From assembly GCF_001421665.1 (NCBI RefSeq), contig NZ_LMKV01000023.1:65879-129878 (forward strand): a stretch of 64,000 nt of DNA, given 5' to 3'. Every line of letters begins with the position of its first letter. Position 1 is the stretch's first letter. Both the position numbers and the translations under genes were made by a program. This document shows positions 41,132 through 50,115 of the stretch, piece after piece. Source of the stretch: Sphingobium sp. Leaf26 (GTDB taxonomy: Bacteria > Pseudomonadota > Alphaproteobacteria > Sphingomonadales > Sphingomonadaceae). A model generated the notes under the pieces. It worked only from the letters and a program-made list of their open reading frames with translations, had not been told where the DNA came from and searched no databases.

Positions 41132-41160
41132 CAAAAAGACCAAGCCCTTGAAGAGCTTGG
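41132..41160 (-). terminator. Terminator of suhB, separating it from nuo
   Basis: On the minus strand CCAAGCTC and GGGCTTGG pair around a TTCAA loop, followed by TCTTTTTGC. This ends suhB transcription about 90 bases before nuoA. Confidence 0.8.
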
Positions 41161-41172
41161 CCCAGTTGAACT

Positions 41173-41985
41173 TTAGCGCAATGCGCCAGCAACGAGCTTG
41201 TGCAATTTGCTGTGAATTGCGTCGTTTCCGGCAATGACTTCCTTACGTTCGATCGCCTGATCGCCACCCCGGAAATCACTTGTGAAACCGCCCGCTTCAC
41301 GAACCAGCAACAGGCCAGCCGCGACGTCCCAGGGCTGCAAGCCACTTTCCCAATAGCCGTCGTAACGGCCGGACGCGACATGGGCGAGATCGAGCGACGC
41401 CGCGCCGAAACGGCGGATGCCGGCGACAGAGGGTGCCACCGCACCGAAGATGCGGGTCCATTCGGCCATATTGCCATGGCCCATGAACGGAATGCCGGTC
41501 GCGATCACGCAATCGGCCAGGTCGCGGCGTGCGGAGACACGCAGTCGCTGGTCATGCCGCCAGGCGCCCCGGCTCTTTTCCGCCCAATAGCTTTCGTCGG
41601 TGACGGGCTGGTAGATGAGGCCGGTGGTGATCTCCCGCTTGCCGCCATAAAGCGGTTCCTCGACCGCGATCGAGATGGCGAAGTGCGGGATGCCGTGCAG
41701 GAAGTTGGTGGTGCCATCCAGCGGGTCGATGATCCAGCGGGGCTTGCTCGGATCGCCCTCGATCACCCCGCCCTCCTCCAGCAGGAAGCCCCAGTCGGGA
41801 CGCGCCTTCTGCAATTCCTCGACCAGCGTCTTTTCCGCCTGTTCGTCGGCTTTGGACACGAAGTCCGCCGGCCCCTTGCGGCTGACCTGAAGATGCTCGA
41901 CTTCGCCGAAGTCGCGGCGAAGCTTGCTGCCCGCCTTGCGCGCGGCGCGTTCCATGACGGTAAGAAGGCCGGAGTGCGATACCAT
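41173..41985 (-). CDS. suhB: Inositol monophosphatase family protein
   Basis: A 270-residue Mg-dependent phosphatase. Metal ligands are in LLEEGG, IDPLDGTTNFLHG and WDVAAGLLLVREAGG. The start at 41985 (MVSHSGLLTVMERAARKAG) matches the usual N-terminal helix; the longer frame runs upstream into another gene. In proteobacteria SuhB can act on inositol-1-phosphate and also on rRNA transcription complexes, so its precise role is open. It follows a secreted-protein gene and efp on the same strand. Confidence 0.93.
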   Translation of the reverse strand: MVSHSGLLTVMERAARKAGSKLRRDFGEVEHLQVSRKGPADFVSKADEQAEKTLVEELQKARPDWGFLLEEGGVIEGDPSKPRWIIDPLDGTTNFLHGIPHFAISIAVEEPLYGGKREITTGLIYQPVTDESYWAEKSRGAWRHDQRLRVSARRDLADCVIATGIPFMGHGNMAEWTRIFGAVAPSVAGIRRFGAASLDLAHVASGRYDGYWESGLQPWDVAAGLLLVREAGGFTSDFRGGDQAIERKEVIAGNDAIHSKLHKLVAGALR

Positions 41986-42025
41986 AGTTTTTCTCCGCCG
42001 CTCCCATCGGGAACGGCCTGGTTGG

Positions 42026-42412
42026 TTATTTCTTCGGAGCGGGCTTGGCGGCCGGCTTGCCGGCGGCGGGACGATAGCCGCAGGTGCCGGCGACGACCGC
42101 CAGCATCTGTGACGCATCCTTGCGATCGACCTTGCCTGCATTGGCGGCGATCACCTTGTCCGCTTGCGCGCTGATCTCGCCGATCGAATTGGAATAGAGG
42201 CAGTCGAACAGCGCGTTCTTGACCGGCTGCTCGACCTCGCCCGATTGAAGCGCGGTCATGACGATGCGCAACGTATAGGCTGCACTGTCGAGCTGCGCCT
42301 TGGTCGGCGCGGCCCGTGCCGTCGTCTGCGCGGCTGCCGGAACGGTGAGCGCAACCGGCGAGGCGCCGATCGCGAAGATGGCGGCCAGTGCCGATATGCG
42401 CCCGGCTCGCAT
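42026..42412 (-). CDS. Secreted protein of unknown function downstream of efp
   Basis: A 128-residue protein with a Sec signal peptide (cleavage near VPAAAQ, residue 29). The mature part is a single helical domain with two Cys (LFDCLYSN and AGTCGYR) that could form a disulfide, followed by a Lys/Pro/Ala tail (AAGKPAAKPAPKK). Its start overlaps the efp stop, so the two are coupled. I do not recognise a characterised family. Confidence 0.8.
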   Translation of the reverse strand: MRAGRISALAAIFAIGASPVALTVPAAAQTTARAAPTKAQLDSAAYTLRIVMTALQSGEVEQPVKNALFDCLYSNSIGEISAQADKVIAANAGKVDRKDASQMLAVVAGTCGYRPAAGKPAAKPAPKK

Positions 42413-42978
42413 CAGTCGGCCCGCTTCACATATTCGCGGGCATAGACGTCCACGACGATGCGCGTGCCGCTGACGATATGCGGCGGCACCATCACGCGCA
42501 CGCCATTGTCCAGGATCGCCGGCTTGTAGCTGGCAGAGGCGGTCTGCCCCTTCACCACGGCGTCGGCTTCCACCACGGTCGCTTCGATCGTGTCGGGCAA
42601 CTGCACCGAAATCGGGCGCTCCTCATACATTTCCAGCGTCACTTCCATGCCGTCCTGAAGGAAGTCGGCGGCGTCGCCCAGCAACTCGGACGGCAGGTTG
42701 ATCTGCTCGTAATTCTCGTTGTCCATGAAGACGAGCATGTCGCCTTCGGCGTAGAGATACTGGAAATCCTTGGTGTCGAGGCGAATGCGCTCGACGCTTT
42801 CGGCGGAGCGGAAACGCACGTTGTTCTTGCGGCCGTCGATCAGGTTCTTGAGTTCGACCTGCATATAGGCGCCGCCCTTGCCGGGCTGGGTGTGCTGGAT
42901 CTTGACGGCGCGCCACAGGCCGCCCTCATATTCGATATTGTTGCCGGGACGAATGTCCACGCCGCTGATCTTCGCCAT
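42412..42978 (-). CDS. efp: Elongation factor P
   Basis: EF-P (188 residues) relieves ribosome stalling at polyproline. The three beta-barrel domains are present. The modified position corresponds to Lys in TQPGKGGAY, near residue 34, so an EpmA-type lysylation is possible, although no epmA or epmB lies nearby. The final domain contains [23 protein letters not shown] sequence. The 216-base spacer upstream, to 43194, carries no gene and probably its promoter. Confidence 0.97.
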   Translation of the reverse strand: MAKISGVDIRPGNNIEYEGGLWRAVKIQHTQPGKGGAYMQVELKNLIDGRKNNVRFRSAESVERIRLDTKDFQYLYAEGDMLVFMDNENYEQINLPSELLGDAADFLQDGMEVTLEMYEERPISVQLPDTIEATVVEADAVVKGQTASASYKPAILDNGVRVMVPPHIVSGTRIVVDVYAREYVKRAD

Positions 42979-43194
42979 GGGAAGAGCCTGCCTATATGTC
43001 TGAAGGTGGAAAAGAGCCGGCCTCTTGGAGGCTGGGCGCGCCTTTACAGCGGGCGGGCGCGAAGGGCAAGAGGGGGGTGGGTCGGCCCTTAACTTCGCAC
43101 TTTTCCCGCCTATCCTGAAATTGCGTTTCCTATACAGGATATTTCCGGAAAGCGGCGCCTGCCATGATAGCCGATGCAGGCCCGATAGGACAGA

Positions 43195-43785
43195 TTATCG
43201 GCGCGCCAGCAGCGGATAGGGGTTGATCGGCCTACCGCCATACCAGCTCTCGCCCGGCTGCATGATGTTCACCGCGAAATGCAGATGCGGCGCGGACGGA
43301 TCGGCATTGCCGGTGCTGCCCACCGTGGCGACGGGCTGGCCGCGTCGAAGCCACTGGCCTTCGCGCAGGCCCGGCGCATAGCCATCGAGATGCGCGTAAT
43401 AATAGAGGAAATGACCGTCCGGCGAACGCTGGTAGAGGGTGCGACCGCCATCCTCGCTCCAGAACAGTTTTTCCACCGGGCCGTTCGCAGCGGCCAGCAC
43501 CGCCCTGCCCCGCGCCGCCATGATGTCGATCGCGTCATGCGGCCGGGCGCCGTCAGCCCGCGCCTGCGTGAAGGTGTCGGTCAGTGCGGCGGCCGGCACG
43601 CCCTCAACCGGGATCAGCAGCGGGCCGTTGTCGGCGCGATGATGGGCATCGGGCAACCTGATAGCTACCGCGGGCGAAGGCGCATCGGCCGGCACGATCC
43701 GCACGCAAAAATGGGCGAAGCCGGCGCAGAGCAGAAGCGCCACCGCACCCCCGCCCCACATTTTGGCCGACCCCCGCCCGTTCAT
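43195..43785 (-). CDS. Membrane-anchored M23 family peptidase
   Basis: A 196-residue protein with one N-terminal membrane anchor (GGGAVALLLCAGFAHFCV) and a LytM/M23 peptidase domain. Zinc ligands fit PHDAIDI (His and Asp) and APHLHFAVN (His-x-His). WLRRGQPVATVGSTGNADPSAPH is a typical M23 stretch. It should cut peptidoglycan cross-bridges or regulate amidases. The start (ATG 43785) overlaps the L,D-transpeptidase stop as ATGA, so both wall enzymes are co-translated. Confidence 0.92.
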   Translation of the reverse strand: MNGRGSAKMWGGGAVALLLCAGFAHFCVRIVPADAPSPAVAIRLPDAHHRADNGPLLIPVEGVPAAALTDTFTQARADGARPHDAIDIMAARGRAVLAAANGPVEKLFWSEDGGRTLYQRSPDGHFLYYYAHLDGYAPGLREGQWLRRGQPVATVGSTGNADPSAPHLHFAVNIMQPGESWYGGRPINPYPLLARR

Positions 43786-44873
43786 GCCTGAAACTTCGCC
43801 TTCACCCCGCTCTTCACCATCTGGGCGAGGCGCGCGGCGTCCCAGTTGGTCAGGCGGATGCAGCCATGGCTTTCGGTGCGCCCGATCGTCTGCGGCTCCG
43901 GCGTACCATGAATGCCATAATGATCCTTCGACAGGTCGATCCACACGACGCCTACCGGGCCATTGGGTCCAGGCTTCAGCACCGCCTTCTGATCTGTGTT
44001 GGAAGCGTCCCAGAAGAGGTTGGGATTATAGTGGAAATCCGGATTGCGGCTGACGCCCTTGATGGTCCATTCGCCCAGCGGCAGCGGGTCGTGCTGCGAC
44101 CCGGTCGTCACCGGGAACTGCGCGATCACGCGGTTTTGAGCATTGTAGACCTTGAGCAGCCCTTCGGACTTGTCGACCACGATATGGTCGGCCTGTGGCT
44201 GGTCCTTGGCCACGCCCAGACTGGCGAGCGTCTCGCCCCAGCCCCGTTCATCGCCGTCGATCAGCGCCACCGGCTGATTGTCGATCGCGGGGACGCGGAT
44301 GGTAGCGCCGGCGGCAACCTTGGTGTTAGGCGGGTTGAGCGCGACCAGCGCTTCAGGCGTGGTGTGGAACCGCTCGGCCAGCTTTTCCAGCAGGTTGCGA
44401 TAAGTGAGCGCGGGCAGGCTCGCCTGTTCGTTCAGGCCCCTAGGCACGTCGAAAAAGGGGCCACGAGCGAAATCATCGGGAATCTTCACCAGATAGGTGG
44501 TGGGCCGCGCCTCGCCCTCCAGCAAGGCAGCGCCGGTCTTCTGGTCGAACTGGCCAGTCACGGGCAGGTCATGCGCGTCCTGAAAACCGCGCAGGGCCGC
44601 CTTGTAACTCATCCCATCCTTGCCATCGAGCACACCGGGCGAGAAACCCCAGCGATCCAGCGCCACTTGCGCCATCAGGATGCGATTGGGCTGTTGCGGG
44701 TTCTGCTCCTGCACGACCGGAAAATCATATGCCGCATTTTTCACGGCCGCCTGCGCGGCAACACTATTGTCCGGTTGCGCGGCGGCGTTCGCAGGCTGGC
44801 TGCTGTTGGCGTCGGTGACGTTCACATTGCAGGCGCTGCACAGCAGGGCGGCAAGCAACAGATGGTTTTTCAA
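43782..44873 (-). CDS. L,D-transpeptidase lipoprotein
   Basis: TTG 44873 is the likely start (GGAGAG nine bases upstream). It gives 363 residues beginning with a lipoprotein signal, lipobox L-C-S-A-C near residue 15. A peptidoglycan-binding domain (residues ~55-120: LMAQVALDRWGFSPGVLDG, ALRGFQDAHDLPVTG) and a LysM-like segment (~160-190) precede the YkuD catalytic domain (~230-363). The active site is YGIHGTPEP and SHGCIRLTNWDA with the nucleophilic Cys. It makes 3-3 crosslinks or attaches proteins to the wall, and is coupled to the M23 peptidase. Confidence 0.93.
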   Translation of the reverse strand: MKNHLLLAALLCSACNVNVTDANSSQPANAAAQPDNSVAAQAAVKNAAYDFPVVQEQNPQQPNRILMAQVALDRWGFSPGVLDGKDGMSYKAALRGFQDAHDLPVTGQFDQKTGAALLEGEARPTTYLVKIPDDFARGPFFDVPRGLNEQASLPALTYRNLLEKLAERFHTTPEALVALNPPNTKVAAGATIRVPAIDNQPVALIDGDERGWGETLASLGVAKDQPQADHIVVDKSEGLLKVYNAQNRVIAQFPVTTGSQHDPLPLGEWTIKGVSRNPDFHYNPNLFWDASNTDQKAVLKPGPNGPVGVVWIDLSKDHYGIHGTPEPQTIGRTESHGCIRLTNWDAARLAQMVKSGVKAKFQA

Positions 44874-44986
44874 GGCGCTACTCTCCGTAGTTGTATGGAG
44901 AGAACGCGCGAAAAGGCGGAAGGGTGCGCTGACGATCACGTCGTCACGCAAATGCGCAATGGCGAGGCCCAACCATCATTATCCCT

Positions 44987-45182
44987 TCGTCATGGTGAAC
45001 TTGTTTCAGCATCTAGAGCGCGCTGCGTTAAATCCGATGCAGGTGGCGCGCTCTAGTTTTTTGTTTTCGCATCGTTTTAAGCGAAAAACCGGTTCCCACT
45101 TTTCCGCACGATGCTCTATTCCGTCCCAATGGCCTCTGCTCGGCGGGGAAAAATAGACCTTGAAACAGGTTCGGAGTGACGA
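44987..45182. repeat. Composite palindromic intergenic repeat, outer arms
   Basis: Positions 44987-45010 (TCGTCATGGTGAACTTGTTT...) and the inverted 45159-45182 match over most of 24 bases. These are arms of a sphingomonad intergenic palindrome. The 338-base gap between the L,D-transpeptidase start and thiE is otherwise gene-free. Confidence 0.65.
45013..45118. repeat. Inner alphaproteobacterial repeat element
   Basis: CTAGAGCGCGC...GCGCGCTCTAG (45013-45056) followed by a T-rich segment and AGCGAAAAACCGGTTCCCAC to GATGCTCT (45118). This arrangement, with a GCGCTCTAG palindrome and an AAAACCG-TTCCCACTTTTCC tail, resembles short intergenic elements repeated in alphaproteobacterial genomes. It sits inside the outer inverted repeat. 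Confidence 0.6.
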
Positions 45183-45211
45183 TGGTTTGAGGATCGGCCT
45201 GTCCGTTCCCC

Positions 45212-45919
45212 TCAGCGGGGCGGCGGGGCCTTGCTGGCGAGTACCTCAGCGAAAGCGGCGACCCCGGCGCCGGGGCCTTCGGGATGGTTCCACACCGCGC
45301 CGCTGACCGCCAGGAAGTCGGCGCCGGCCGCGACCAGGGGTGCGGCATTGTCCGGGGTCACGCCGCCGATCGCAACGCAGGGCAGTTCGAACAGCGTCGT
45401 CCACCAGCCGAGAATCGACGGTTCGGCATGATGCGTGACGTCCTTGGTCGTGGTGGGAAAGAAAGCACCGAACGCGACATAGTCGGCCCCTGCCTCCCCC
45501 GCTTCCATCGCCAGATGGCGGCTGTCGTGGCAAGTGATGCCGATCTGCACCTTCGGCCCGAGCAGCTTACGGGCTTCCTTCGCATCGCCATCGCCCTGCC
45601 CCAGATGCACGCCATCCGCGCTGAGACGCTGCGCCAGCGCCACGCTGTCGTTGATGATGAAGGCGACTTCCCGCTGCGCGCATAGCGCCTGCAACGGCGC
45701 TGCGACGGCGGCGATGGCATCCTCATCCAGTCCCTTGAGCCGCAACTGGAAGGCCGCGACATCGCCTCCATCGAACGCCTGCGCCAGACGATCCACGAAA
45801 TCGTCGCCGATGGTCGGCGGGGAAATCAGGTAGAGCTGGCAGGCGGGGCGAAAGCCTGCCTCGAACTGGTCGGCGAAATGCGGATCGAGCGCCAGCTCTT
45901 CATCGGTAAAATCGGTCAT
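45212..45919 (-). CDS. thiE: Thiamine phosphate synthase
   Basis: ThiE (235 residues) couples HMP-pyrophosphate with thiazole phosphate. Motifs: [46 protein letters not shown] and [10 protein letters not shown]. The start at 45919 lies 20 bases inside the end of the upstream gene. No TPP riboswitch is seen in front, consistent with its place at the end of a fba-led transcript. A short N-terminal extension (residues 1-25) precedes the barrel. Confidence 0.94.
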   Translation of the reverse strand: MTDFTDEELALDPHFADQFEAGFRPACQLYLISPPTIGDDFVDRLAQAFDGGDVAAFQLRLKGLDEDAIAAVAAPLQALCAQREVAFIINDSVALAQRLSADGVHLGQGDGDAKEARKLLGPKVQIGITCHDSRHLAMEAGEAGADYVAFGAFFPTTTKDVTHHAEPSILGWWTTLFELPCVAIGGVTPDNAAPLVAAGADFLAVSGAVWNHPEGPGAGVAAFAEVLASKAPPPR

Positions 45920-46418
45920 GGGCGGGCAATAGAGCATCCAACGCGGCGTTGAAAGCCTGCGGATCGTCCCGCCGGTGCGCCAGGGTCCGCCGGCGCAAAA
46001 ATATGGGCGGATCAAGCGCCAGCACGATATCGGGATGCGCAATCAGCGCAGCGTTGAACATAGCGTCGCGGCGGATAGCTTCAAGCGTCCACTGATTCAC
46101 CCGCCTTTGTGTCTGCGCCAGCGAAACCCGGACCGCGCGCATCGAACCGGAAGGCCAGACCAAGGCGTCGCCTCCCAGGCGCACAGGGCATTTTCGAAAC
46201 GAACAGATGAATCAGACCAGCCAGGCCACGCTCGCCAGGCTGAGCACGGAAAGAAAAATCGCAACCGGCCCGTTCCAAAGTGCGTCCACAAAGTGCGTGA
46301 CGCCCGCTTCGATACAGATCAGCCCGAACACGACCCACATCATCGGCGCGATAGCCCGGTCATAGGAAAAAAGCAGGACGCCGGGCGGATTATCATCCTG
46401 CCCGGCGTCAGCAGTCAT
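45900..46418 (-). pseudogene. Membrane protein gene split by an in-frame TGA
   Basis: One frame runs from ATG 46418 to the stop at 45900 (about 172 codons) but is cut by TGA at 46214-46212 (codon 69). Before it: two membrane helices (IAPMMWVVFGLICIEAGVTH and PVAIFLSVLSLASVAWLV). After it, in the same frame: FICSFRKCPVRLGGDALVW and a soluble domain ending [21 protein letters not shown]. The continuity of helix, basic stop-transfer patch and domain suggests a former sense codon, perhaps TGG. It lies one base after fba and overlaps thiE. It could be a recent nonsense mutation, a sequencing error, or read-through. I do not know its function. Confidence 0.75.
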
Positions 46419-46419
46419 C

Positions 46420-47325
46420 CTATGCCGCGACCGGTTGCTTGGCGACCGAAGCGCCGTGGATTTCATCGATCGCTTCGCCGAGCGAGGCGTTGAATTCCGC
46501 GTCGGTCATCTGGTGGCGCAGATCGTTCAGCAGCGCGCGGCTGAAGCTGGCGATGATGCCGCGATTCTTGGCCAGTTCCGCGCAGGCTTCGGGACGGGCG
46601 AAACCGCCCGACAGGGCGACCACGCGCAGCACGGCGGGATGGTCGACCAGCGGGTCGAACAGGCCGGCCTTCGCAGGCAGCGACAGCTTCAACATCACCT
46701 GAACACCATCGTCCAAGGCATCGAGATTCTTGAGGATTTCCTCCAGCAGAATCTGGTCGGCCTCGGCGCGTTCGGGCGACTTGATGTTCACTTCCGGCTC
46801 GATGATCGGCATCAGGCCACCGGCCAGCACCTGCTTGCCGACTTCGAACTGTTGCGCGACCACGGCGGCGATGCCTTCGCGATTGGCCAGGTTGATGACC
46901 GAGCGTTCCTTGGTGCCGAACACGCCCAGCCCCTTGGCGCGGGCGAGCAACGCGTCGAGGCCCGGATTGGGCTTCATCAACTGCACGCCGTTCGCCTCAT
47001 CCTCCAGCCCCTTGTCGATCTTGATGAAGGGCACGACGCCCCGTTCGATCAGCGCGGTGGGGGTCGGCTTGCCGTCGACAACGCCGTCCATCGTGCGCTC
47101 GAACAGGATCGCGCCCAGCACCTTGTCGCCGGTAAAGGGCGGCGCGGTGATGACGCGGCTGCGCATCGCGTGGATCAGGCCGTACATCTCCTCTTCGCTC
47201 GACCAGGCGCATTCCTCCACGCCATAGCCCTTGAGCGCCTTGGGCGTCGATCCGCCACTCTGGTCGAGCGCGGCGATAAAGCCTTGGCCCGTCGCGATCT
47301 TCTGCTTCATGTCCTGATCCAGCAT
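46420..47325 (-). CDS. Class I fructose-bisphosphate aldolase
   Basis: A 301-residue Schiff-base aldolase of the bacterial class I type. FIAALDQSGGSTPKALKGYG opens the protein, GLMPIIEPEVNIKSPERAEAD is the middle motif, and QVMLKLSLPAKAG contains the likely Schiff-base Lys. ALSGGFARPEACAELAKNRG is the phosphate-binding end. It interconverts fructose-1,6-bisphosphate with triose phosphates. The frame opens 200 bases upstream, but ATG 47325 (MLDQDMKQK) fits the family length. Confidence 0.94.
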   Translation of the reverse strand: MLDQDMKQKIATGQGFIAALDQSGGSTPKALKGYGVEECAWSSEEEMYGLIHAMRSRVITAPPFTGDKVLGAILFERTMDGVVDGKPTPTALIERGVVPFIKIDKGLEDEANGVQLMKPNPGLDALLARAKGLGVFGTKERSVINLANREGIAAVVAQQFEVGKQVLAGGLMPIIEPEVNIKSPERAEADQILLEEILKNLDALDDGVQVMLKLSLPAKAGLFDPLVDHPAVLRVVALSGGFARPEACAELAKNRGIIASFSRALLNDLRHQMTDAEFNASLGEAIDEIHGASVAKQPVAA

Positions 47326-47570
47326 CTGCACATACCTTCCCTTGGGCGCCGTCCGATGGCGGCACATAATGATCTTGTCGGCGGATGCTCCACCATCCGC
47401 CCACCGGGCGCGACCTTTTATCGATGATCGCCGGTAACGGGCTGGTAGCCAGTCCCATGCCGCACCGCAAGGCGGATCGCCGGGATTTTTGGCCGACACC
47501 ATGCTGCGCTGCACAATGAATCCCAAGCCTGTGGGTTGAAAGGTTGCGGCGTGAGACCCATAGGGCAGGC

Positions 47571-48770
47571 ATGACCAGCATCACCGCCGCCAAACCCGCC
47601 GACCTGTCCCCCGCCGCCCTGCTGCTGATGGCGGTCGGATGCGGCGTGATGGTCGCCAATCTCTATTATGCGCAAACGCTGATCGACGTGATCGGGCCGG
47701 AAATCGGCATGTCGGCCAGCGTCGCGGGCCTCATCACCACGCTGACCCAACTGGGCTATGGCGCCGGGCTGTTCCTGGTGGTGCCGCTGGCCGACCTGTT
47801 CGAAAACCGGCGGATCGTGCTGACGTCGATCGTAGCCACGATCATCGGCTGCATCGCCATCGCCTTGTCCAGCGGGCCGGCCAGTTTCCTGATCGCGTCG
47901 ATCCTGACCGGCGTGGGCGCGACCGGCGCGCAGGTGCTGGTCCCCCTCGCCTCGCACCTCGCCAGCCCGGAAAAACAGGGCCGCGTGGTGGGTACGGTGA
48001 TGAGCGGCCTGCTGTTCGGCATCATGCTGTCGCGCCCGGTGGCCAATTTCCTGGCCGGATCGGTCGGCTGGCGCGCGACCTTCATCGTGTCGGCGATCGT
48101 CATGGCGATGGTCGGGGCCGCGCTGCTCGCCGCTTGCCCGAAACGCCAGCCCAAGGGTGGCATGCACTATGGTCAGGTGCTGGCTTCGACCTTCTCGCAA
48201 CTGGTGGTGCATCGCGTCGTGCGGATGCGGGCCTTCTATCAGGCGGCGATGTTTGCCGCCTTCAACCTGTTCTGGACCGCCGCGCCGCTGGCGCTGATCC
48301 ATGAATTTCATCTGGGCCATGCCGGCATCGGCGCCTTTGCGCTGGCCGGGGCTGGCGGCGCGCTGGTGGCGCCGGTGGCGGGATGGATGGCGGATCGCCG
48401 CCTGACGCGCCCCGCTTCGCTGATCGGGCTTGCTGGCCTGACGCTGGGTTTCCTGCTGGCCGACTGGACGGTCGCGGCTGGCAGCCTGATCGGCTTCACC
48501 ATCATGGCCGTGCTGATCGACGGTGCGGTGCAGATGAGCCAGATCACCGGGCAGAAGCTGATCTTCTCGCTCGATCCCCACGCGCGCGGACGGATCAACG
48601 CCGCCTATGTGACGGTCATGTTCCTTGTCGGCGCGCTGGGATCGGTGATCGGGTCGGTCACCTATGAAGCAGGCGGCTGGACCGCGAGCGCGCTGGCGGG
48701 TGCCGCCATTGGCGGGATCGCCACCCTCGCCTTCCTGCTGTTCGACCGGGGCGCCAGCGTCAGCCGCTGA
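47571..48770 (+). CDS. MFS transporter
   Basis: A 399-residue transporter with about 12 membrane helices. The N-terminal motif VANLYYAQTLIDVIGPEIGMS and the loop PLADLFENRRIVLTS are typical of the MFS subgroup of small-molecule efflux proteins. A second MFS-type loop, GWMADRRLTRPASLIG, follows helix 8. The start at 47571 excludes nine upstream codons. It is the only plus-strand gene within the glycolytic cluster and converges on pgk with 19 bases between stops. Substrate unknown. Confidence 0.9.
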   Translation: MTSITAAKPADLSPAALLLMAVGCGVMVANLYYAQTLIDVIGPEIGMSASVAGLITTLTQLGYGAGLFLVVPLADLFENRRIVLTSIVATIIGCIAIALSSGPASFLIASILTGVGATGAQVLVPLASHLASPEKQGRVVGTVMSGLLFGIMLSRPVANFLAGSVGWRATFIVSAIVMAMVGAALLAACPKRQPKGGMHYGQVLASTFSQLVVHRVVRMRAFYQAAMFAAFNLFWTAAPLALIHEFHLGHAGIGAFALAGAGGALVAPVAGWMADRRLTRPASLIGLAGLTLGFLLADWTVAAGSLIGFTIMAVLIDGAVQMSQITGQKLIFSLDPHARGRINAAYVTVMFLVGALGSVIGSVTYEAGGWTASALAGAAIGGIATLAFLLFDRGASVSR

Positions 48771-48789
48771 CGCCCCTGCCAACCACTGT

Positions 48790-49992
48790 TCAGACGGTCA
48801 GCGCCTTCACGCCGGGCAAGTCCTTGCCTTCCATCCATTCCAGGAAAGCGCCGCCGGCGGTCGAGATGAAGCTGAAGTCGCTGCCCACGCCGGCATGGTT
48901 GAGCGCCGCGACGGTGTCGCCGCCGCCCGCGACCGAAACCAACTGACCTTCCTTGGTCAGCGCGGCGGCGGTCTTCGCCAGCGCGACGGTCGCCGCGTCG
49001 AAGGGCGCGATCTCGAACGCGCCGAGCGGGCCGTTCCAGACGAGCGTACGGCAGTTCTTGAGCGCATCGCCCAGTGCCTCGACTGCGGCCGGGCCGACGT
49101 CCAGGATCATCTCGTCCTCAGCCACTTCGTGCACATTGCAGGTGCGCAAGCTGGGCGGGTTGGCGGCAAATTCCTTCGCCACGACTACGTCATAGGGCAA
49201 ATGGATGATGCAGCCGGCAGCTTCCGCCTTGTCGAAGATCGCCTCGGCCGTGTCGCTCAGATCCTTCTCGCACAGCGATTTGCCGACATCGACACCGCGG
49301 GCATGGAGGAAGGTGTTGGCCATGCCGCCGCCGATGATCAGATGATCGACCTTGGCGACGAGGTTGTTGAGCACGTCCAGCTTGGTCGACACCTTGGCGC
49401 CGCCCACGACGGCCGCTACCGGTTTCACCGGCTCGCCCAGGGCGGCCTGCAATGCGTCCAGTTCCTTTTCCATGGACCGACCGGCAAAGGCAGGCAGCTT
49501 GTGCGCCAGACCCTCCGTCGAGGCATGGGCGCGGTGCGCGGCGGAGAAGGCGTCATTGACGTACATGTCCCCGATCGCGGCCATCGCTTCCACCAGCGCC
49601 GGGTCGTTCTTTTCCTCGCCGGGATGAAAGCGGGTATTTTCCAGGATCGCTATGTCGCCGTTGCGCATCACCGCGATGCCGTCGGTCGCGGCTTGGCCCT
49701 GGCAGTCGGGGATGAACTGCACGTCGCGGCCCAGCACCTGGGTCAGCGGACGGGTGATCTTCGACAGCGAATATTCCGGGTTCTTCTGGCCCTTGGGCCG
49801 GCCGAAATGGGCGAGGATCAGCACCTTGGCCCCGCGATCGGCCAGTTCCAGCACGGTCGGCATCGCCGCGCGCAGGCGTGTGTCGTCGCTGACCGAACCA
49901 TCCTGCATGGGGACGTTCAGGTCTTCGCGCACCAGCACCACCTTGCCGGTGATATCGCCCATGTCATCGAGCGTCTTGAAGGGCTTGGTCAT
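48790..49992 (-). CDS. pgk: Phosphoglycerate kinase
   Basis: Pgk (400 residues) makes ATP from 1,3-bisphosphoglycerate. Signatures: [14 protein letters not shown] near the N-terminus, [45 protein letters not shown] and the C-terminal [11 protein letters not shown]. It lies downstream of gap, separated by a palindromic repeat, and belongs to a tkt-gap-pgk unit. Confidence 0.97.
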   Translation of the reverse strand: MTKPFKTLDDMGDITGKVVLVREDLNVPMQDGSVSDDTRLRAAMPTVLELADRGAKVLILAHFGRPKGQKNPEYSLSKITRPLTQVLGRDVQFIPDCQGQAATDGIAVMRNGDIAILENTRFHPGEEKNDPALVEAMAAIGDMYVNDAFSAAHRAHASTEGLAHKLPAFAGRSMEKELDALQAALGEPVKPVAAVVGGAKVSTKLDVLNNLVAKVDHLIIGGGMANTFLHARGVDVGKSLCEKDLSDTAEAIFDKAEAAGCIIHLPYDVVVAKEFAANPPSLRTCNVHEVAEDEMILDVGPAAVEALGDALKNCRTLVWNGPLGAFEIAPFDAATVALAKTAAALTKEGQLVSVAGGGDTVAALNHAGVGSDFSFISTAGGAFLEWMEGKDLPGVKALTV

Positions 49993-50015
49993 GTCTTTTC
50001 CCCTGAATCCTCAGC

Positions 50016-50096
50016 CCCGTTCGGGCTGAGCCTGTCGAAGCCCTGTCCTGTTCCTCGCAGAAAAGAAAGGCCCTTCGACAAGCTCAGGGCGAACGG
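50016..50096. repeat. Sphingomonad palindromic repeat between gap and pgk
   Basis: CCGTTCGGGCTGAGCCTGTC (50016 on) and the inverted CTTCGACAAGCTCAGGGCGA (50073 on) pair over about 27 bases around a short loop. This REP-like element can fold in RNA and may affect gap-pgk transcript levels. Confidence 0.75.
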
Positions 50097-50115
50097 AGCC
50101 TATCCGTTCGTTATA

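Noticed and set aside
45183..45211. TPP riboswitch expected near thiE
   Set aside because: thiE lies at the 3' end of an operon and no THI-box motif (CTGAGA with matching second half) is seen upstream of it or of fba.
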